The notes: generated by a model not told the origin, from the letters alone. Positions 29,538-38,317 are shown, numbered from the stretch's first letter. The stretch: DNA of 49,691 nt from Curtobacterium sp. Leaf261 (GCF_001422205.1 NZ_LMMJ01000004.1:1-49691), one strand, 5' to 3'. Program-made: numbers and translations.

Positions 29538-31501
29538 TCAGCCCGAAGCAGCCCGTGAACATCGTGGACGTGCAGTACGCGCGCACGGGCGCATCCGTGC
29601 ACACCGATGCGCTCGGCATGCGCGAGATGCAGCAGCGTGTGTTCGCCGAACGCGACGCCCAGTACCTTCTGGTGAAAGCGCCGCCGGCGTCGGGGAAGTC
29701 CAGGGCGCTGATGTTCGTCGCCCTGGACAAGCTGTACAACCAGGGCCGCAAGAAGGTCATCGTCGCGGTGCCCGAGCGCTCCATCGGCGGCTCGTTCGCC
29801 AGCACCGAGCTGACTCGGCACGGGTTCTTCGCCGACTGGGAAATCCAGCCGGAGCACAACCTCTGCACACCTGGCGCGTCGACGAGCAAGGTGCAGCAGT
29901 TCGTCGAATTCCTCAGCGGACCCGACGCGACCCTGGTCTGCACCCACGCGACGCTGCGGTTCGCATACGAGAAGCTTCCGGCTTCTGCATTCGACGGTTC
30001 GGTCCTCGCGATCGACGAGTTCCACCACGTCTCAGCCGACATTGGCAGCAGCAGGCTCGGCGACCTCCTCCGCGGGGTGATGACCGAGTCCGACGCACAC
30101 ATCGTCGCGATGACGGGGTCCTACTTCCGCGGGGACTCCGTACCGGTGCTCTCGCCAGAGGATGAGACGAAGTTCACCCCAGTCACCTTCAACTACTACG
30201 ACCAACTCAACGGCTACGAACATCTCAAGTCGCTCGGCATCGGACACCACTTCTACCAAGGCCGATACACCAGCGCCATCGACGAGGTCCTCGACCTCGA
30301 CAAGAAGACCCTCATCCACATCCCCAACGTGAACAGCGGGGAGTCCACCAGAGACAAAATCGAGGAGCTGAACTCGATCCTTTCCGTCATCGGCGACGAG
30401 ATCGAGCAAGACGCGACCGGTATCCTCAGCGTCCGCCGCCGCGACACCGGGGGGATAGTGCGGGTCGCTGACCTCGTCGACGACACCGACCAGAACGCAC
30501 GAGCCGAGACGCTGCACTACCTCACGAGCGTCGCGTCCAAGCAACGCGACGCAGTCGACGTAATCATCGCCCTCGGCATGGCGAAAGAAGGATTCGACTG
30601 GCCCTTCGCCGAGCACGCCCTCACCGTTGGCTACCGGGCGTCACTGACCGAGGTGATCCAAATCATCGGACGTGTCACGCGAGACAGCCCGGGCAAGACG
30701 CACGCGCAGTTCACCAACCTTCTTGCTCAGCCCGACGCGACAACCGACGAGGTGAAGCTGTCGGTGAACAACATGCTGAAAGCGATCACCGCGTCCCTGC
30801 TGATGGAGCAGGTCCTCGCACCAAACTTCACATTCAGAACCAAGACCGGCAACGATGATGCACCGCAGCCGGGTGAACTCCGGATCAAGGGATTCAAGGA
30901 ACCGTCCAGCGACCGGGTGAAGCAGATTGTTACGACCGACCTCAACGATCTGAAAGCCACGATTCTGCAGGATGACACGTTCGTCAAAGCCGCAGCTGGA
31001 AACCTCGACGCCGAGGTCACGAACAAGGTACTGATCCCCAAGATCATCCGCGAACGCTACCCAGACCTGACCGAGCCGCAGGTCGAGGAGCTGCGGCAGC
31101 AGGTCGTCGTGGACTCGGTCATCAAGAACGGTGAAGTTCGCGAAGTCGGCGACAAGCGCTTCATCAAGATGTCCGACAAGTTCGTGAACATCGACGACAT
31201 CGACATCAACCTGATCGATAAGGTCAACCCGTTCCAACGGGCCTTCGAGGTGCTCTCGAAGTCCGTCACCCCGCAAGTGCTCCGCATCATCCAGGACACC
31301 ATCACCGCGACACGGATCGAGATGACGGAAGAGGAAGCGCTCCTGCTCTGGCCTAAGGTGCAGCAGTTCACGAAGGTGCATCGCCGACAGCCCGATACTC
31401 GCGCCGAGGACGGAACCGAGCGTCGGTACGCGGAAGCGCTGCTGTTCCTTCGTCGAAAGAAGCGCGAACTCGAAGCCCAGCGACGTCTGGAGCAGTCATG
31501 A
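29534..31501 (+). CDS. Superfamily-2 helicase of the restriction/defence cassette
   Basis: A 655-residue DEAD/DEAH-like helicase. Motif I is APPASGKSR (Walker A, about 50-58), motif II IDEFHH, motif III MTGSYFRGD, motif VI QIIGRVTRD. The C-terminal 220 residues are helical and probably contact partners. A GASGKS-type loop and IDEFHH are usual in helicases paired with restriction or phage-defence nucleases. It overlaps the methyltransferase (4 bp) and the GIY-YIG gene (4 bp), so the three proteins are likely made in fixed ratio and may form one complex. Confidence 0.9.
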   Translation: MISPKQPVNIVDVQYARTGASVHTDALGMREMQQRVFAERDAQYLLVKAPPASGKSRALMFVALDKLYNQGRKKVIVAVPERSIGGSFASTELTRHGFFADWEIQPEHNLCTPGASTSKVQQFVEFLSGPDATLVCTHATLRFAYEKLPASAFDGSVLAIDEFHHVSADIGSSRLGDLLRGVMTESDAHIVAMTGSYFRGDSVPVLSPEDETKFTPVTFNYYDQLNGYEHLKSLGIGHHFYQGRYTSAIDEVLDLDKKTLIHIPNVNSGESTRDKIEELNSILSVIGDEIEQDATGILSVRRRDTGGIVRVADLVDDTDQNARAETLHYLTSVASKQRDAVDVIIALGMAKEGFDWPFAEHALTVGYRASLTEVIQIIGRVTRDSPGKTHAQFTNLLAQPDATTDEVKLSVNNMLKAITASLLMEQVLAPNFTFRTKTGNDDAPQPGELRIKGFKEPSSDRVKQIVTTDLNDLKATILQDDTFVKAAAGNLDAEVTNKVLIPKIIRERYPDLTEPQVEELRQQVVVDSVIKNGEVREVGDKRFIKMSDKFVNIDDIDINLIDKVNPFQRAFEVLSKSVTPQVLRIIQDTITATRIEMTEEEALLLWPKVQQFTKVHRRQPDTRAEDGTERRYAEALLFLRRKKRELEAQRRLEQS

Positions 31502-32655
31502 CAGACGCCGACTACCAGAGCATCTTCGACTCAGACCAAGACGGACTGCTCGACACTCCGGAGAAGCCTGCGGCGGTCACCTCCGTCGATCGACTCGAGC
31601 GCTCGTTCCTGGAGATCGTCGAGTTCTACCGTGAGCACGACCGAGCCCCCAGCTCGGCAACGCGGGAGATTGCCGAGCGTAAACTTGGCGCCAGGCTCGA
31701 CGGCATCCTCGCCGAAGAGAGCAAGATCGCCGCGCTACGACACCTCGACGAACTTGGACTCCTCGCCGAACCAGAACCACCGGCCTCGATCGAAGATCTG
31801 CTCGACGGCGATGAGCTCGGACTTCTCGATGACGATTCCGGAATACTCGACACAAGCGAATTACCCGTACGGGCACGGCGCGTAGACCCGGACGACGTAG
31901 CTCAGCGCGTCAAGAGCTTGGACTTCGATGCCTTCGAGCCCTTGTTCCGCCAGAAACATGAAGAGCTTCGCGCTGGTACCTCGAAGCTGGTGAGCTTCGA
32001 AGCTGCGGGGGGACAACAAAAAATCAAAGAAGGCAGCTTCTTTGTGCTATCGGGTGTGATGCTGTTCGTTGCGGAGATTACCGAACCGCAGGCGGCACCG
32101 GGGGTCCGAACCCGGTACAAGCCGCGCACCCGGACGATCTTCGAGAACGGTACGGAGTCGAATCTCTACCGCCGCTCACTCGCCGGGCAACTGTACGAGA
32201 ACGACGGACTCGCCGTCGTCTCCACTGGGTTCGAAGAGATCCTCGCCGACGACGTCGCGACCGGGTACATTTACGTGCTGCGCTCCCTCAGCGATGACCC
32301 GCAGATCGCAGGAACGCAGGAGCTCTATAAGATCGGGTTCTCTCGTGGCCCGGTGGAGAAACGCATCGCCGGCGCCGAACGGGAGCCGACCTACCTTATG
32401 GCTCCTGTTGAAATTGTCCGGACCTACCGGACCTACAACATGAAGACATCGGCCCTTGAACACCTCCTACATCGCGTATTCGCCGACTCCCGCCTGAACG
32501 TGAACCAGGTCGGCCACGACGGCCGCCAATACGCCGTAAGCGAGTGGTTCGTCGTCCCGCTCCCAGTGATCGACGAAGCCATCGACCTCATCGCATCCGG
32601 TGACATCGTCGATTACGTCTACGACGCAAAGCGGCGGTCCATTACCGAGGCGTGA
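31498..32655 (+). CDS. GIY-YIG nuclease of the cassette
   Basis: A 385-residue protein. The N-terminal 200 residues are acidic (DSDQDGLLDTPEK; GDELGLLDDDSGILDTSE) and of unknown fold. The C-terminal domain (about 255-345) is of the T5orf172/MUG113 GIY-YIG type: GYIYVLRSLSDDP ... LYKIGFSRGPVEKRI ... APVEIVRTYRTYNM ... ALEHLLHRVF, with Y-I-Y and Y-K-I-G strands, a basic residue helix and a late Glu (LEHLL). It is the only clear nuclease of the cassette and the probable effector. Last gene of the overlapping set. Confidence 0.85.
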   Translation: MTDADYQSIFDSDQDGLLDTPEKPAAVTSVDRLERSFLEIVEFYREHDRAPSSATREIAERKLGARLDGILAEESKIAALRHLDELGLLAEPEPPASIEDLLDGDELGLLDDDSGILDTSELPVRARRVDPDDVAQRVKSLDFDAFEPLFRQKHEELRAGTSKLVSFEAAGGQQKIKEGSFFVLSGVMLFVAEITEPQAAPGVRTRYKPRTRTIFENGTESNLYRRSLAGQLYENDGLAVVSTGFEEILADDVATGYIYVLRSLSDDPQIAGTQELYKIGFSRGPVEKRIAGAEREPTYLMAPVEIVRTYRTYNMKTSALEHLLHRVFADSRLNVNQVGHDGRQYAVSEWFVVPLPVIDEAIDLIASGDIVDYVYDAKRRSITEA

Positions 32656-32812
32656 CCGAGGCCGGACCCGAAGGCCATCAACTGACGCCAGATGTGCGCC
32701 TTCCAGCGCGGCCGGTCACAGTCTTGCGTTCCCCGGCGCCGTAGATGGTGATCCTCTGCTCACGGATACGGATACGGATACGATCCGCGGAAAGCAACGA
32801 CAGGAGTATGCA

Positions 32813-33001
32813 GTGTTCCGACGTGTCAACTTTGACGGGCCCGGCGACGACCCCGATGAGTACCGGTTTGAGTGTCCTGACTGCGGCGGCACCGGCAAGG
32901 TCAACGTCCCAGGCGACGACGAGGGGCTGACTGAACTTCTGGAGTGTCCGAACTGCGGCGGCACGGGCAGGATCCAGGGCGACGCGTCAGACATGCTCTG
33001 A
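32813..33001 (+). CDS. Small double zinc-ribbon protein
   Basis: A 62-residue protein starting (GTG) MFRRVNFDGPGDDPDEYRFE with two CxxCxGxG motifs, CPDCGGTGKV and CPNCGGTGRI, 22 residues apart, like half of a DnaJ zinc-binding region. AGGAG lies 6 bp before the GTG. An ATG in another frame at 32808 gives no sensible protein. Just upstream, GGATAC is repeated three times (32764-32781). Confidence 0.6.
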   Translation: MFRRVNFDGPGDDPDEYRFECPDCGGTGKVNVPGDDEGLTELLECPNCGGTGRIQGDASDML

Positions 33002-33014
33002 GCGGCGCCAGGTG

Positions 33015-33247
33015 ATGATGAGCGTAGAACGTCTTCCCGATCGGCTACCCAGCGACTACGGGTCGGCGCGGTACCGATGGCAAGGTAGATCGTTCGCGGT
33101 GCTGAACACTGACCTCGGCAATGGATGGTGCGCGCCGACAACTCGACAACGCTGGGCTGGCTGAATGAGTTCAGCGACGGCACCTACCGATTCCTTGGCG
33201 CCAGGCATGCCCGCGTGCCAAACATGGATTCCGAGAACTTCCGGTAG
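33015..33247 (+). pseudogene. Small frameshifted hypothetical gene
   Basis: ATG 33015 opens MMSVERLPDRLPSDYGSARY then RWQGRSFAVLNTDLGNG. Near 33122 the frame must shift to continue MVRADNSTTLGWLNEFSDGT then YRFLGARHARVPNMDSENFR and stop at 33247. Each half is protein-like and the two join naturally at one base. Family unknown. Confidence 0.4.
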
Positions 33248-33304
33248 ATCCTCGCGTTCGCATCAGTGCAGTTCGTCGACTGAACAATGAGGTGCATGGG
33301 TCTG

Positions 33305-33332
33305 GACTGACATAAGAGGCCTTACCGGCGCG
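33305..33332 (-). other. dif-like Xer site A
   Basis: On the minus strand: XerC-type arm CGCGCCGGTAA, 6-nt spacer GGCCTC, XerD-type arm TTATGTCAGTC. The 11-6-11 layout and the arms match the actinobacterial dif pattern. It points opposite to the sites at 36086, 38040 and 39794. Confidence 0.7.
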
Positions 33333-33337
33333 TACAG

Positions 33338-33372
33338 CAACAGCCGACCGCCCTGTGGGTGATCGGCCGTTG
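33338..33372. terminator. Hairpin after lsr2 copy 2
   Basis: CAAC-A-GCCGA (33338-33347) pairs with TCGGC-C-GTTG (33363-33372), one mismatch. It lies 19 bp beyond the lsr2 stop. Confidence 0.5.
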
Positions 33373-33391
33373 TGGCGTTGAGGTAGCGGTG

Positions 33392-33736
33392 TCAGTGTGC
33401 GGCGTCGTATGCGTCGCGGACGGCCTGGCTGATGCGCCCGCGGGAGGACACTTCGTGGCCGTTCGCGGCGGCCCACTCGCGAATCTTGCCCAGCTCCTCG
33501 GCGTTGCCTCGCTTGGGGGTGACACCGGAGGACGAGCGCCCGGAACGACCACTGGTTTTGCGGGCGGCGGCGACGTAATCGGAGAACGCTTCGCGAAGCT
33601 GGTCGGTGTTGTCGTCGGTGAGGTCGATCTCGTAGTTGGCGCCGTCGAAGCCGAAGGTCACAGTGCGGCCCTTGCCATCTTCGATGTTGTCGCCGGTCAA
33701 GTCGTCGACGAGGTGTGTGGTGACTTTCTGCGCCAT
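33392..33736 (-). CDS. lsr2: Lsr2 nucleoid-associated protein (copy 2)
   Basis: A 114-residue Lsr2, intact, differing from copy 1 at about one residue in six (MAQKVTTHLVDDLTGDNIED ... EWAAANGHEVSSRGRISQA, RDAYDAAH). All key parts are present, including the RGR motif of the AT-hook-like loop. Start 33736 with AAGGCAGC upstream. As in copy 1 it faces away from a DUF1016 gene, here decayed. It lies just inside dif-like site A, so it appears to be cargo of a Xer module. Confidence 0.94.
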   Translation of the reverse strand: MAQKVTTHLVDDLTGDNIEDGKGRTVTFGFDGANYEIDLTDDNTDQLREAFSDYVAAARKTSGRSGRSSSGVTPKRGNAEELGKIREWAAANGHEVSSRGRISQAVRDAYDAAH

Positions 33737-33865
33737 GGTGTTGCTGCCTTTCGTAGTGAGGAGGTGCGTGACAACTGTGACATAGTCCGCGCACGTTGGT
33801 GTCGTGCGTGCTGATCGAGGAATGGCGCACGTTGTCGGTTCTCGATGGTCCTCGACGTCTCGCCG

Positions 33866-34280
33866 TGCGCGGATTCCACCCGGTATGCCGCCGCGCTTGC
33901 CGACTTGCAGCAACAGGTAAGTGATTCGCGATTGACGGCGCAGCGTCGGTTCTGCGGTGCCGGAGCTGACTAGCTCTCGCGGCCGTGAACGTTGCCTACC
34001 TGCGGGCGTCGGCAGCCGCGAGGGCGGATGGAATGGTTCTGCAACAGGCTGTCGCAGAACTGCCCGGGGGAGGCAGCACGGTCATCCTCGGCTGGCTCGA
34101 GGAGGGGACCGTCCGCGGTCGGAGGGCAGCACTGACTGTCTCGGATGGCTGGTTGCGAAACGTGGTCGAACACCACGTCCGTGCCAGCACGCATCCGCGT
34201 CTACAGGCGGCACCTCGACACCTCCGGCATCGAGGCCGGCTGGCCAAGCAGGTCGCCGCTCTCGACAGTCAGGGTGACAT
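33866..34280 (+). pseudogene. Decayed DUF1016 nuclease gene
   Basis: Fragments match the intact gene at 8508: STRYAAALADLQQQVSDSRL then TAQRRF (against GYAAALAELKQQVRAARF then AAQRRV); after a deletion of about 150 bp, QQAVAELPGGGSTVILGWLE (against QQAVGQLPWGHITVLLDRLD); then WLRNVVEHHVRASTHPRLQA (against WSRNVLEHQIRSAAHTRLQA). Stop codons and frame changes intervene, and the C-terminal nuclease half is absent. Confidence 0.75.
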
Positions 34281-34434
34281 AGCCGACGCTGCGGCCACGG
34301 TCGAGCGGCGCTTACCGCCCGCCTGCTTCACGCGTCGAGCTTCCGGCCCTGCCGCGGCGACACCTGAGCCACTGCTGCCACTTGTGCAGAATAAGTGACA
34401 TCATCGACGGAGTTGTCGCCGGGAAGGAGCCGAC

Positions 34435-35634
34435 ATGACGAACTGGCCTGCACATGCCTCGCGCGTCGGCCCGTGGACGAGCACGAGCCGTCGCGGTACC
34501 CGTGACGACCGGACCTTTTCCCAGGTCACGGTGTCCATCCCGCCGAGGATCGCTGATGCCGACGCTCCCGTCATCGCGGAGCGCGACCTCGCCAGGGCCC
34601 GCTACGAGGCCGCAGACCTCGAGCGCGTGGCAGACGGCGTCCTGAGCCCTCTCGCGGGCTTTCTCATCCGGATGGAGTCGGTCGCGTCCAGTCGTATCGA
34701 GCACGTCGAGGCGTCCCCGGTCGCGTTCGCTCGAGCCATCGGCGGGCTGAAGGAGAACACCTCCGCCATGTCGATGGTTGCTGCCGGTGCCGCGATCACA
34801 ACGCTGATCAATGCCTCGAGCAAGGTGATCACGCTCGAGGAGATCCTCGCCGCGCACAGAGCGCTCATGGAGGATGACCCGGATCTGTCCGAGCGTCCGT
34901 ACGCAGGCCGGGTCCGTGACGTGCAGAACTGGATTGGCGGCTCGCAACACTCGCCCCGCGGTGCGCTCTACGTTCCGCCGCCGCCGGAAGAGATCCCGGC
35001 GCTTCTCGACGATCTGCTCGTGTTCGCGAACCGTGACGACCTCGAACCAGTCACTCAAGCTGCGATCGCGCACGCCCAGTTTGAGAGCATCCACCCGTTC
35101 ACCGACGGCAACGGACGCATCGGCCGGGCGCTGATCGGCGCGATTCTGCGCCGGCGTGGGGTCACTCCGCACACTGTGCTCCCGGTGGCCAGCGCTCTCG
35201 CCGCCAACACGAGCCACTACTTCTCGCTGCTGACCGCGTACCGCACCGGCGACATCGAGCCGATCGTCACCGACCTGGCGCTCTGCGTCGAGACGGCCGC
35301 CCGCGAAGCCCGCGGCACTGCTCGCGGCTTCGCCGGCTACGTCGACGCTTGGCGAGAGCAAGCTGCACCGCGGGCTGGCAGCGCTACCGAGCGGATCCTG
35401 CCGGTTCTGCTGACCCTGCCGGTATTCACCGTCGAGCAGCTCGTCGACAAGCTCGGCGACGTCCCCGAGCGGAGCGTCTACCGCGGTGTGCAGGCGCTCG
35501 AACAGGCCCGCATCGTCGAAGCCGTCACCGAGAGAAAGCGCGACCGCGCATACGCGGCGATGGACGTGCTCGACGAGTTTGACGATCTCGACACCCGCAT
35601 CCGAGACCGCATCACGCGCCTCCGCACAGCCTGA
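34435..35634 (+). CDS. Fic-family protein (class II-like)
   Basis: A 399-residue Fic protein with full motif HPFTDGNGRIGR (H220-R231). An N-terminal Fic_N-type region carries the autoinhibitory helix SSRIEHVEA (85-93); usual proteins have SSxIEG or SSxIEN, so the E89 that blocks ATP is kept but the following G/N is His. The C-terminal wing (VFTVEQLVDKLGDVPERSVY and RGVQALEQARIVEAVTER) is a winged-helix. ATG 34435 follows GGGAAGGAGCC. No antitoxin gene is needed because inhibition is internal. Normal length, intact. It sits between dif-like sites 33305 and 36086. Confidence 0.9.
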   Translation: MTNWPAHASRVGPWTSTSRRGTRDDRTFSQVTVSIPPRIADADAPVIAERDLARARYEAADLERVADGVLSPLAGFLIRMESVASSRIEHVEASPVAFARAIGGLKENTSAMSMVAAGAAITTLINASSKVITLEEILAAHRALMEDDPDLSERPYAGRVRDVQNWIGGSQHSPRGALYVPPPPEEIPALLDDLLVFANRDDLEPVTQAAIAHAQFESIHPFTDGNGRIGRALIGAILRRRGVTPHTVLPVASALAANTSHYFSLLTAYRTGDIEPIVTDLALCVETAAREARGTARGFAGYVDAWREQAAPRAGSATERILPVLLTLPVFTVEQLVDKLGDVPERSVYRGVQALEQARIVEAVTERKRDRAYAAMDVLDEFDDLDTRIRDRITRLRTA

Positions 35635-35649
35635 CGCGCATCACCGACG

Positions 35650-36072
35650 CGCAGCCCGGCAGCGGGTCCCACGGCGGGCGGGCAGACGGTCGTGATCAGC
35701 GGCACCGGTCTCGCCGGCACCACCGGCGTCACCATCGGCGGCGCTCCCGCTACCGTCGTCGGCACGCCGACCGACACTCGCGTCACCGTCACCGTCACCG
35801 CCACCGCCACCACACCAGCCGGCTCCGTCGCGAATGCGGACGTCGCTGTTACCGGTCCGGGTGGGACGATAGTCGCTGCCGACGCGTACGAGTACCTGCC
35901 GGTGCCGGCCGTGACCGGCTCCACGCCGGGCTCGGGCCCGGTGACGGGCGGCGCGCCGGTCACCGTGACAGGTGATGGCTTCGTTCGAGGCGGCACGACC
36001 GTGACGATCTATGGCATCACCTTCGCCACGGCCGACGTCGCCGTGCCACAAGCCTCCAGATATTGGCGATAA
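35650..36072 (+). pseudogene. Fragment of an IPT/TIG-repeat surface protein
   Basis: The frame reads SPAAGPTAGGQTVVISGTGL then AGTTGVTIGGAPATVVGTPT and, after a linker, PGSGPVTGGAPVTVTGDGF. These are two IPT/TIG immunoglobulin-like repeats typical of secreted actinobacterial adhesins. There is no start codon or signal peptide, and the second repeat is cut near 36050, 14-35 bp before dif-like site B. The upstream edge is only 13 bp after the fic stop. Confidence 0.7.
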
Positions 36073-36340
36073 TCCTCAGGACCGGCCAGCCGATAATATA
36101 GATTATGTCAGTATCGGTCTTGGCAGGGCGATTGGCTCGAGGTTGCACGTTGTGGGGCCAGTGCAGCCCGAGCGTGGTGAACGCCTGCTGGAGGGCAGCG
36201 TCCTCAGGTGTGATTGTGCCACGGGTGTCTAGGGCGATGAGCGTTGGCTGATCGCTCTCGCCCGTCGCTCCGTCGCACCGTCGGCGGATGTGGAACTCCT
36301 CGGGCATGATCGGGCAATACCCATCGTGCACAGTGATCAC
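36017..36340 (-). CDS. Possible small gene read across dif-like site B
   Basis: Leftward frame MITVHDGYCPIMPEEFHIRR ... DQPTLIALDTRGTITPED, AALQQAFTTLGLHWPHNVQP. The first 75 residues look like a real protein; the rest is translated dif site (DIIYIIG) and antisense of the TIG fragment, so the gene is probably cut by the site. It overlaps the start of the sigma factor gene. Uncertain. Confidence 0.35.
   Translation of the reverse strand: MITVHDGYCPIMPEEFHIRRRCDGATGESDQPTLIALDTRGTITPEDAALQQAFTTLGLHWPHNVQPRANRPAKTDTDIIYIIGWPVLRIIANIWRLVARRRRPWRR
36086..36113 (+). other. dif-like Xer site B
   Basis: XerC-type arm CCAGCCGATAA (36086-36096), spacer TATAGA, XerD-type arm TTATGTCAGTA (36103-36113). 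The best match in the window to actinobacterial dif (GCCGATAAT...ATTATGTCA). Confidence 0.8.
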
Positions 36341-36871
36341 CCACCGCCCTCACCGGCCGACGAGCTCGGCCGGCAGTTCGACCTGCACGGGCGTCGGATC
36401 CTCCTCTACCTCGTCAAGCGGACCGACCTCCAGACCGCCGAGGACCTCCTCGGCGAGACGTTTGTCACCGCGCTCGCGCACTGGTCGAGCTTCGACCCGT
36501 CCCGCCAGGAACCGCTGCCGTGGCTGTTCGGCATCGCCACGAACCTGCTGCGGCGGCACTGGCGTTCCGAACGTCGAGCGCGACGAGCCGCGTCGCGTGT
36601 CGCCGTCCACGACGCAATCGAGGACGACGTCGGAGAGCGGATCGACCTCGACCGCGCGGTCCGGGCCGTCACGCGGCAGCTCGACCGGATGCGTCCGGAA
36701 GTCCGCGACACCGTCCTCCTCCACGCCTTGGCCGAGCTGACCTACGAACAGATCGCAGCCGCCACCGGCGTCCCGATCGGCACCGTCCGCTCCCGCCTGA
36801 ACCGGGCACGAACAGCCCTCCGCGCCGTGCCCGACGCCACGACCCTCCTGAACGGAGCTTCCAATGCCTGA
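36326..36871 (+). CDS. ECF-type RNA polymerase sigma factor
   Basis: A 181-residue sigma factor (193 from GTG 36290). Region 2: FDLHGRRILLYLVKRTDLQT, AEDLLGETFVTALAHW and PLPWLFGIATNLLRRHWRSE. Region 4: MRPEVRDTVLLHALAELTYE then QIAAATGVPIGTVRSRLNRA, a standard HTH that reads the -35. It lacks extra domains. The next gene overlaps its end by 8 bp and encodes a membrane protein that is probably its anti-sigma regulator. The pair lies between dif-like sites B and C. Confidence 0.88.
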   Translation: MHSDHPPPSPADELGRQFDLHGRRILLYLVKRTDLQTAEDLLGETFVTALAHWSSFDPSRQEPLPWLFGIATNLLRRHWRSERRARRAASRVAVHDAIEDDVGERIDLDRAVRAVTRQLDRMRPEVRDTVLLHALAELTYEQIAAATGVPIGTVRSRLNRARTALRAVPDATTLLNGASNA

Positions 36872-37898
36872 CGACCTCGCCACCGTCCGCCGACTCCGTT
36901 CGGAGGTCGACGCACTCCCTCCCGAGGTGATCGACGCCACCCTCGCCCGGGTGCGACAGCGCCTCGACGCGCCGGTCGAACCGCCTCGGGCTCCAGCACC
37001 CCGACGCCGACTGCGCCCCGTCGTGCTCGGCATCGCGTCCGCAGCCGCTGCCGCCGCGCTCGTGGCGACGGGACTCGGCCTCACCCATCTGACGTCGCCG
37101 GAGTCCGCCGCTGCCGCAACCCTGCACGACGCGGCGCGGGCATCGATGTCGAGCGCGGAACCCGCGAACGCCTTCACGAAGGTCACGACACGGGAGCGAG
37201 CACTCGGGTACGCGACGTCCGACGGCGAGCACTACGACGAGGCCTACGTCGCCGACGACGTCAGCATCACCTGGGTCCCGCGCTCGATCTCCAGGACGTG
37301 GACGCGTGTGTCGTGGTCCGAGCCGGCGTCCACGTTCTACGGCGGCGCGGCAGCCCACGATGCGGCCAGGCGGGACTATGCCACGGAAGCCCACCGCGAC
37401 ACCCCGAATCACGAACGCGCCGCCGGGGGCGACTTCACCAACGGCGAGCTCGGTGGGACCCCCGCGGGCACGCTGACGCCGGCCGACATCCCCGGACTGC
37501 CGCGAGACCCCGGCGCGCTCGTCCGTCGCATCGAGGCCGCGCCCAAGTCGGTGGGCGACACCGACACCGAGCACGTTTTCGACACTGTCGCGGAGATGCT
37601 CAGGACCGGTCTCGTGCCGGCCGACCTCCGCGTCGGCATGTACGACGCGCTCGCGACCCTGCCCGGCATCACCGTCACTGAACGCCAGGCATCGCTCGAC
37701 GGTCGGACCGGCACCGCGATCGGACTCGCGGACCCGTCGGGCAGTGAGCAGCGGCAGGTCATCATCGACCGCTCATCCGGCGACTACCTCGGCGAGCGGA
37801 TGCTGCAGCTCGAGCGGAACGGCAGCATCCCCGCAGGCACCGTCATGGACTCCGTCTCCGTCGTCTCGATGCAGGTGTCGACCGCCGACGACCGGTGA
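36864..37898 (+). CDS. CU044_5270-like membrane protein, probable anti-sigma partner
   Basis: A 344-residue protein. The cytoplasmic N-terminus (MPDDLATVRRLRSEVDALPP then EVIDATLARVRQRL) is of the type that binds ECF sigma factors. A single membrane helix (about 50-72, PVVLGIASAAAAAALVATGL) leads to an external domain of about 270 residues with QVIIDRSSGDYLGERMLQL near its end, as in the CU044_5270 family. These proteins follow ECF sigma genes in actinobacteria. Translationally coupled to the sigma gene. Confidence 0.8.
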   Translation: MPDDLATVRRLRSEVDALPPEVIDATLARVRQRLDAPVEPPRAPAPRRRLRPVVLGIASAAAAAALVATGLGLTHLTSPESAAAATLHDAARASMSSAEPANAFTKVTTRERALGYATSDGEHYDEAYVADDVSITWVPRSISRTWTRVSWSEPASTFYGGAAAHDAARRDYATEAHRDTPNHERAAGGDFTNGELGGTPAGTLTPADIPGLPRDPGALVRRIEAAPKSVGDTDTEHVFDTVAEMLRTGLVPADLRVGMYDALATLPGITVTERQASLDGRTGTAIGLADPSGSEQRQVIIDRSSGDYLGERMLQLERNGSIPAGTVMDSVSVVSMQVSTADDR

Positions 37899-38039
37899 GC
37901 AGGCCGGCGTACGGTTCGGTGCTCCTGTCGGGGTGCGCCGACGTGTCGGACTGGAGGCGCACCTCCAGTCCGGTCCGCACCCCACCCAGGTGCTCGGCTC
38001 TCGCCGCTTGCGCGTCGGGTCAAGCATGACACGGTCTAT

Positions 38040-38067
38040 CGCGCCGATAATGTATCGTATGTCGGTT
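38040..38067 (+). other. dif-like Xer site C
   Basis: XerC-type arm CGCGCCGATAA (38040-38050), spacer TGTATC, XerD-type arm GTATGTCGGTT (38057-38067). The XerC arm is excellent, the XerD arm has two changes. A hairpin GTCAGG-GGCAAG-CCTGAC follows (38072-38089). Confidence 0.68.
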
Positions 38068-38125
38068 TGAGTCAGGGGCAAGCCTGACTGACATCTCCTC
38101 ACCTCAGCCCCCCCCCCCGGCCCCG

Positions 38126-38167
38126 GCGCCGGACCTGTCTCGTGGCGACGACGGCCTCGAGCGGTAA
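38126..38167 (+). pseudogene. Last 13 codons of a traA-like gene
   Basis: APDLSRGDDGLER and a stop, identical at protein level to the relaxase C-terminus at 24.73-24.77 kb, with the flanking GCGACGACGGCCTCGAGCGG conserved in DNA. Upstream is an 11-C run and dif-like site C, with nothing else of the gene. A scrap left by recombination. Confidence 0.75.
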
Positions 38168-38317
38168 GCCCGCGGGTCTCCGGCCTGTCAGGCCAAGTTT
38201 CCCGGGTGGGCCGGTGCTGCACAACACGAGGGTCCTGCTTCGACTTCTGGGGCGTTGTACTCGCGGGAGCGGTGGGATCACCCTTCGCTGGGACGACATC
38301 GACCAGACGATAGCAAT

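Noticed and set aside
32764..32781. Three GGATAC repeats
   Set aside because: Short and outside any promoter or origin context; probably slippage with no function.
38108..38118. Run of 11 C residues
   Set aside because: A homopolymer at a recombination scar; likely decay or sequencing noise, not a phase-variable tract of a live gene.
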